NCBI RefSeq assembly: GCF_032854445.1
Contig: NC_088301.1
Span: forward strand, 58,850,512 to 58,914,511
From: Liolophura sinensis
Lineage: Eukaryota; Mollusca; Polyplacophora; Chitonida; Chitonidae
DNA: 64,000 nucleotides
Reading direction: 5' to 3'
Shown: positions 58,394 to 64,000 of the stretch, piece by piece
Layout: each line of letters opens with the position of its first letter
Position numbering within the stretch: position 1 is the stretch's first letter
The notes under the pieces: model-generated
Seen by the model: only the letters and a program-made list of their open reading frames with translations
What the model was told of the DNA's origin: nothing
Database searches by the model: none
Position numbers and translations under genes: made by a program

Positions 58394-59100
58394 GTGAAGT
58401 GTAATGTGAGTGTGAACAACGTCCCTCTGAATCTGATGGTCGATAGAGGCTCAGAAGCTTCCATCCTGTCAACAGAACTGTTGGATAAACATTTTTTAAG
58501 ACAGGCTGTACAGCCTTATACTAGTTCAATTACTGGGTACACTTCTTACTTACTGCTGTTTGTTTCAAGGCTAACGTTACATATAAACACAAATGAAGCC
58601 CAGCCAATTTCATTGTTGTTGAGCAAGGTACGAGTCTGTCCGGGAACGATTTCATACAGGCCCTTGATATCATAATACAGTGTAGTTCACTCTCATGTTT
58701 GTCTACAAATGTTAGTACGCCGAAGATTTCCAACCCGGCTGTTCAGACGGCAAGAAACAGAAACCCTAGGGTAAATGAGGAATCTAAGACCACGTTCGCT
58801 AATGAATTTCCAAATTTATTTTCAGACAAGTTTGGAAAGGCAAAGTGGTTTGGCACGCGATAAAGCTACGACCTGACGCAGCTCCCGTTCAGTCCAAACT
58901 CCGTTGGTTACCCTTTACGATTCGTGACGACATATCTAATGAACTGAGACGTCTGAAGGACGCGGATGTCATCGAGCTGACATGTCATCCCGTACAACCT
59001 TGACCGGCGGTTACTCCCAAACCGAGCGCTGGTACTCGTAAAAGCAGGCATCCGCCAGTGTGGGCAAAAGACTTTGTGGTGGACATAAAGAATTGAACGT
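58394..59100 (+). pseudogene. Gypsy protease and truncated RT start (defective)
   Basis: The retropepsin region reads NLMVDRGSEASILSTELLDK. The catalytic D-T/S-G triad is D-R-G here (58442-58450), which should abolish activity. Further on, in broken frames, PVQSKLRRLPFTIRDDI and RRLKDADVIEL mark the start of a Gypsy reverse transcriptase; coding similarity is lost by about 59100. Confidence 0.75.
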
Positions 59101-59820
59101 TGAAACTGAAAGAAGCTGAGGTTGTTAGGAATGCTTGGATCAGATTGTAGTGAACACTATAGGATGTTCTGTTGGTTTAAAATGTATTGGTAAGACGTTT
59201 TGTCATTGTTTAAATCGACGTTTAGGAACAGAGTTCGATTTCGTTCATTAGTCAGTTATTCATTGTGATTCGTATTTAGTTTTAAGTCGTGGATGCTAAC
59301 ATATATTTAGTTGTTGTATCTTTTTAAACGAGAGGGGAAATGTGGCATCCACTATTCAAGGGGAATAATTCTACCTATATTCAGTGGCGCTGTTATATAT
59401 CACGTGATTGTAGGGGCGCTGCCTCCATGTTGTTGATACAGAATACACGTCGTGTCTCTCTCCTACTTTATGGCGTTGTTCTCTACATCGAGAACTTAAA
59501 ATTACGTACACAGTGTATGCGGATAAAGAGTCATATCTGAGAGAATTTTGGTATTTAAAAATGAAAGCTTCTATGATTTAAACAGGTTGAACACAGTCTT
59601 TGAAGTTGTATATCTCATGAAGGTGAATTAAAAGGTTTTTTGTGTATATATCGAAAGGACAACTTGTGGTTCAATGAATCCTCGGTAATTCTTAGGAATA
59701 AAATTGAAGAATTATACTTATAATTTAGTTTAAACATACATTTCAACGTCAAAATACAAAGAATCAAGCCTGTAAGGTAATCCAACTTTATTATCTCTCA
59801 AGGTCTTAGCAATAGATGTA

Positions 59821-61431
59821 TCGGGTGGGCATAAAAAAATAGGCCGTAGGCCTACTTTGACACTCAACATGTCCGAAACCCTCTTACGTCAGCTTCTAAA
59901 CATTTACGCACTCAAGAGCCATTATGTCCTAACTATACAGACCAAATTTCTATTTGATCCTTTAAAATTTCTGTTCATGGGACCAAAATCAAAATAGAGT
60001 CAAAAACGCATGTTCTGGGCATTTCAAAATGATGTTCTACATTGTTTTACTTGAAAAGGTGATCAAATAGTCCTCCATCTTGTCGGTAGACGGCGCGCAA
60101 ACGTTTCTTTTATGAACTGATTGAGTCCCGAATCTCCTTGAGAGTCATTTTTTTCCAGCAGTTCTTGATGCGTGCTTTCAGTTCATCCTCAGTGAATTTT
60201 TTCATGCGACCGTCATAAACCTTCTCGCTCAGAGAAAGGTCCATGGGATTGCAGCCGGGGCTTTGCGGTGGCGACTCGTACTTAGTTATGAGTAAAGGAG
60301 TCACTTCCTCAAGATGCTGCTGTGTTGCACGGCAGGCATGGGATGGCGTGCTGTCTTGCTGGAAGACAAAGTCATTTTCTGGGTACAACCGGCGAAAATC
60401 AGGGAGCAGGCCACGATCGAGAAGTTTCATGTAATTTTCGGAATTCACCTTAGTCTTTTCGGTATCCATAAAATGTATGCGGGTTATTCCGCGCCAACAA
60501 ACTCCGCCAGAAACCATCAACTTCTTTGTAAACCAACTTGATTCATGCTACAGCCTCCTAACATGAATGTCCCGCTTTCGTTTGCCATAAACGCGATCGT
60601 TTTGTCTATTGCGTGCATTCTCATTTGGAAAGTCTTTTTCATCCGTGAAACCAATTTTCTTCACCTTCTCCGTCGAAAACTTATCATCAAGGTTTCTGCA
60701 GCGCGTTTTTCTTTTCTGTTTAACCGTTTCATCCCGCCATGAAGTCCGTATTCGCTTGTACGATTTTAATCCCTGTTCTTTTGTCATATTTCTCAAAGAA
60801 GTCCGAGATACTCCAAGGTTCCTTGCAATCTGTCTCTGCGATTTGTGAGCGGCGGGATTGTCTTCCTGGGAGCAAAGTTCCTCTTCCACATACTGAAGAT
60901 TTTCTTCCGAGCAAACAGTTTTTGGTCGTCCACTGCCTGACTTCCTTTCTAGAACCTGTTCTTTCTAACTTTCTGATCACATTGTTAAGGGAACTTTTAT
61001 TCCAGTTTTTCACCGGGAATTCTTTCACAATTTTTGCCCCTCTCCAACCCTTTTCATGGAAACATGTTGCGGTCAATTCCTTGTCCGCCGCTTAGAAAAC
61101 CATCTTGATTGAGCCAAACTTGTTCCTATCTGACAGAAGAGTTTCTCTGACACTAGAGCCAGTCAATTTTTCCAGACGACACTTGATTGACGCGTGTCAC
61201 ACAGGTGCAGCGCGCGCTCTTCTCATGACATCTGACAGGTGATGCAATGTGGGCCACCGAAGCGTGCGTTTTTGAGGCTATGTTTTCATTTTAACCCTGT
61301 GTACAGACTACTCAAGCTATGACCTTAAAAATTGGCCAGTATATTAACAAAATCATGCCATCTGAACGTCTAAAGTCTGAAAGGTTTTGAACAGCAATGC
61401 AGCATCACCCATTTTTTTTAGGCCCACCCGA
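59821..61431 (-). mobile_element. Mariner/Tc1-like transposon (1.61 kb) with TA target duplication
   Basis: Inverted termini TCGGGTGGGC(A/C)TAAAAAAA at 59821 and (reverse) ending 61431, with TA on both sides (59819-59820, 61432-61433), as expected for the IS630-Tc1-mariner superfamily. The transposase pseudogene occupies most of the - strand. Confidence 0.9.
60110..61103 (-). pseudogene. Mariner-like transposase, inactivated
   Basis: Order on the - strand: helix-turn-helix (FHEKGWRGAKIVKEFPVKNW, NNVIRKLERTGS), SGRPKTV hook, second HTH (QRQIARNLGVSRTSLRNM), then the catalytic domain with FTDEKDF, FVFQQDSTPSHAC and SPGCNPMDL. Lesions: a TAA at the fourth codon, a frameshift near 60950, an in-frame TAG at 60548-60550, and Gly in place of the third catalytic Asp (SPG where relatives have SPD). 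The element cannot encode an active enzyme. Confidence 0.88.
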
Positions 61432-61433
61432 TA

Positions 61434-63140
61434 TATTCGAAGACACTTCGTGAAATTTGCTGTCTATATAAATATATTATAAAGAGCGACGTTAACATGG
61501 CGTGTGTTTTTATCTGCGACATTCTGACAATGATGATTCCATGATATCAAATTCGTAATAATCAGTGTAAATGCAATGTCTTGGGATCTTTCCTTGGGAT
61601 CATTTTAATGTCGACTCACGCTGATATGCATTTTGATATATCTCTAAATATCTTCACTTTTACTCTCTTATACTTTGGTAGCTGTAAGCAAAGATCGAAA
61701 TATTGAGAGCTAGTTTTGATGTATGAAGGACCATGCTTTAACATAATTAAGTTAAGTTAAATTAAGTGCATCGAATCTTCAGTGCAGTGGCCTGCAGTCT
61801 CAAGAATGTTTAATTCAAGAGTTCAATTCAAGGATGGTTGAATGATTCTTAACTGTTTCACCATACTCGCGATTTCTTTTCATTCACGCGATAGCGTTCG
61901 GTTTTATTGGAGGAAACGGTAACCGTAATGCCCAGGTATATCACAGAACTTTTGTCGGATGCTGACGACCTGTCCCGTATGTGATGTGTGCTGCTTAAAT
62001 AAATCACGATAATGATAGTATGGTGTGTCGATATGTCATATCAGTAACTGGTTTTCAGAGATCTGAAACCGCCTCTTATTAGATGCCAGATTAAACACCG
62101 GATGTTAATAAACATACAGTCATACTGGGTGAGAAGGAGACAGGCAGACGCTGACAGGAACAGTACACTATGATTTATGTCCTCCATTTTTTGTCAACAT
62201 TAGTCATTTGACTGTAACAGTGCATGATGGTAGGCTACATCTAGAAAAATCGACACTGTCACATTTCTTTGATGTTAACATGCATGATTTGTTATATTTA
62301 TAGTTAGATGATTGCAGTTTTGAAAACCATTGACAGATAGTCACTTGTCTCAGTCTCCGATGCGCATTAGTTTTTCATTCAGGCTTGATAACTGATTTGT
62401 TTTGTTTTTTAACAGTAAAAAGGTAGAAATACTAGTAGCAGCCACATTATACATTATTTAAGATTACTGAGAAACAGTTGTGTAAAGAAAATTGTTATAT
62501 GAAGTGGATGATGTTCCCTTGGAGAAATTGCGACCCCCATGCAGGAAATACTTGTATAGCCCCGGCCCCGAAATTGTTTTTTCACATACTGTATTCGACA
62601 GGTAACATAACGGCTACATTACTATGTTTTTATGCAAATGCGCCAGAAATGTAAGGATATAAAAATCTTACTAATTTACACGTGTCTCTTGTGAATGAAA
62701 ACAGTAAGTCCATCCAAGTAAATTATGTACTTCTTTTACTTAATTCACTTTCCTAAACTTAAACAGACAACTATATTTTTACACTGAGAGAATATATTTT
62801 ACCCATACAAATTTTAGTGGAGTCTTTTTTCTGCCATAAAACCTCTGTGTAACCAACAACATCGATGAGGGTCACTAGCGCCATATACCAAAACATTCAT
62901 GATATTGCGCTATATATGTACAGTGATTTGTACTAAACTGTTGATATCGTTTTGTGCTCGAGATAATTGTTGCCAGGAAAGGAAGCTATTATTCTGGACG
63001 TAATGGTTCAAGTAAAGCATGAACACCGTGTTGTGCGTGTTATAATTAGTGCTATGTGCTGTAGGAAGCCTGTTGTTACCTTTTTCTAGATGTATTGGAT
63101 TGTCTTGTAAAGAAATCATGAACACTACAGGCTTTGTAAC
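61434..63140. other. Intergenic DNA, nothing recognised
   Basis: AT-rich, without coding homology, known repeats or RNA genes that I could support on either strand. Confidence 0.4.
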
Positions 63141-64000
63141 TATTATGTTACAAGCGAAGAAGGCAGAAACACCACGGTGTCACGCGTAATGATTATTTCC
63201 AAGAGAAAATGCCCCCAAACACAACATTGTACATCAAATCTAAGTTATAATGGAAGTAAGAAACCACTTAGGCCTACACCAACATCTCACGATAAGTTAC
63301 AAACAAAGAAGGCACAAACACCATGTTGTGCATCAGATCTTAACTTACAAGTCTAGAAGTCAAGATCACCAAGTTTTTTTTTAGCTAATGATAAGTTACA
63401 AGCCCAGAAATCACTAACTCCGCGTTGTACATCCGATGATAAGTTAGAAGCGCAGATACCACTCTAACACCATGTTGTAATCTAGTGATAAGTTACACGC
63501 GAAGAAACCACTACCTCCACGTTGTATATGTAATGATCAGTTACAAGCCCAGAAACCTCTAACACAAAGTTACACCTCTAATGATGAGTTACAAACGAAA
63601 AAACTCCACGTTGTATATCTAATGGTAAGCTACAAGACCAGAAATCACAAACACCTATATATCTACTAAGTTACAAGAGAAGAAACCATTAACTCCACAT
63701 TGTATATCTAATAATATGCTACAAGCGCAGACACCACTAACTCGAAGTTGTACATTTAATGATAAGTTACAAGAAAAGAAACCACAAACACCAAGTTGTA
63801 TATCTAATGATAAATTAAAAACTAAGAAACCACTACCTCCACGTTGTATATGCAATGGTAAGCTACAAGCCCAGAAACCACAAACACCAAGTTGTATATC
63901 TAATAAGTTACAAGCGAAGAAACCAATAACTTCACGTTGTACAACTAATAATATGCTACAAGCGCAGACATCACTAACTCGAATTTGTACATTTAATGAT
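63140..64000. repeat. ~48-bp satellite array, continues past the window end
   Basis: Units built on GATAAGTTACAAGC(G/C)(A/C)AGAAACCAC, then (T/A)AACNCC(A/-)CGTTGTATATCTAAT recur to the last base, at least 16 copies, increasingly regular towards the right edge. Because 48 is a multiple of three, the - strand shows a 16-residue repeating open frame (63655-63855); it is not supported as a gene. Confidence 0.9.

Larger units (their letters stand above)
57455..59487 (+). mobile_element. Internally deleted Ty3/Gypsy LTR retrotransposon (~2.0 kb)
   Basis: Two LTRs of about 146 bases (57455-57599 and 59341-59487) share CACTATTCAAGGGGAATAAT, TATATTCAGTGGCGCTG, ATCACGTGATTGTAG and CTGCCTCCATGTTGTTGATA. 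The 3' LTR begins TGTGGC after a purine tract (GAGAGGGGAAA); a TTTGGCGACAACGATC primer-site-like sequence follows the 5' LTR. Inside are gag, protease and the start of reverse transcriptase; the rest of RT, RNase H and integrase is absent. LTR differences point to an old, inactive copy. Confidence 0.88.

Noticed and set aside
60110-60520. Stand-alone 136-codon gene on the - strand
   Set aside because: It is the C-terminal part of a broken mariner-like transposase, in the same frame as the upstream part, separated by one TAG.

Overview
The window is metazoan nuclear DNA: AT-rich, intron-rich, with GT-AG split genes, several SINE families and DNA transposons. The gene set (reelin, a queuosine salvage enzyme, class-C-receptor-like venus flytrap domains, a BTB-kelch protein) plus two abundant tRNA-derived SINE families resembling repeats common in mollusc and related genomes suggest a lophotrochozoan, probably a mollusc. 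The species cannot be named from sequence alone.

Layout. (1) 1-15343, + strand: the last 20 exons of a reelin gene, from the EGF module of reelin repeat 5 through repeats 6, 7 and 8 to the basic C-terminal tail; about 1320 residues, with the 5' part outside the window. (2) 15344-20069: spacer with SINEs, a Tc1 transposase fragment and short tandem repeats. (3) 20070-27712, + strand: a complete nine-exon queuosine salvage gene (QNG1/C9orf64 family) predicting 341 residues, whose introns carry three different tandem arrays. (4) 29196-44075, - strand: a seven-exon gene predicting about 1172 residues with a signal peptide, two tandem mGluR-like venus flytrap (VFT) domains, each followed by a CxxxCxxC-type linker, one transmembrane helix and a short serine-rich tail, with no 7TM, kinase or cyclase visible. 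Its introns hold a hAT element, a TIR element with iterons, and an 85-90-bp satellite. (5) 44076-51036: intergenic, with a SINE, a roughly 2-kb 32-bp minisatellite flanked by related sequence, and a possible promoter or 5' exon region for the next gene. (6) 51037-52824, + strand: a 595-residue BTB-BACK-kelch protein in one coding exon. (7) 52825-64000: 3' UTR, then gene-poor DNA with an internally deleted Ty3/Gypsy element, a mariner/Tc1-like element with a broken transposase, and a 48-bp satellite running off the end.

The genes are not an operon. Reelin is an extracellular signalling glycoprotein, QNG1 salvages queuine for tRNA modification, the VFT protein is a predicted surface receptor or binding protein, and the BTB-kelch protein is a predicted Cullin-3 adaptor. 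QNG1 and the VFT gene are convergent, with 1.5 kb between their stop codons. The most unusual object is the tandem-VFT single-pass protein: the intron position before a conserved VG and the spacing to the cysteine linker are the same in both halves, pointing to duplication of a whole VFT-linker cassette.
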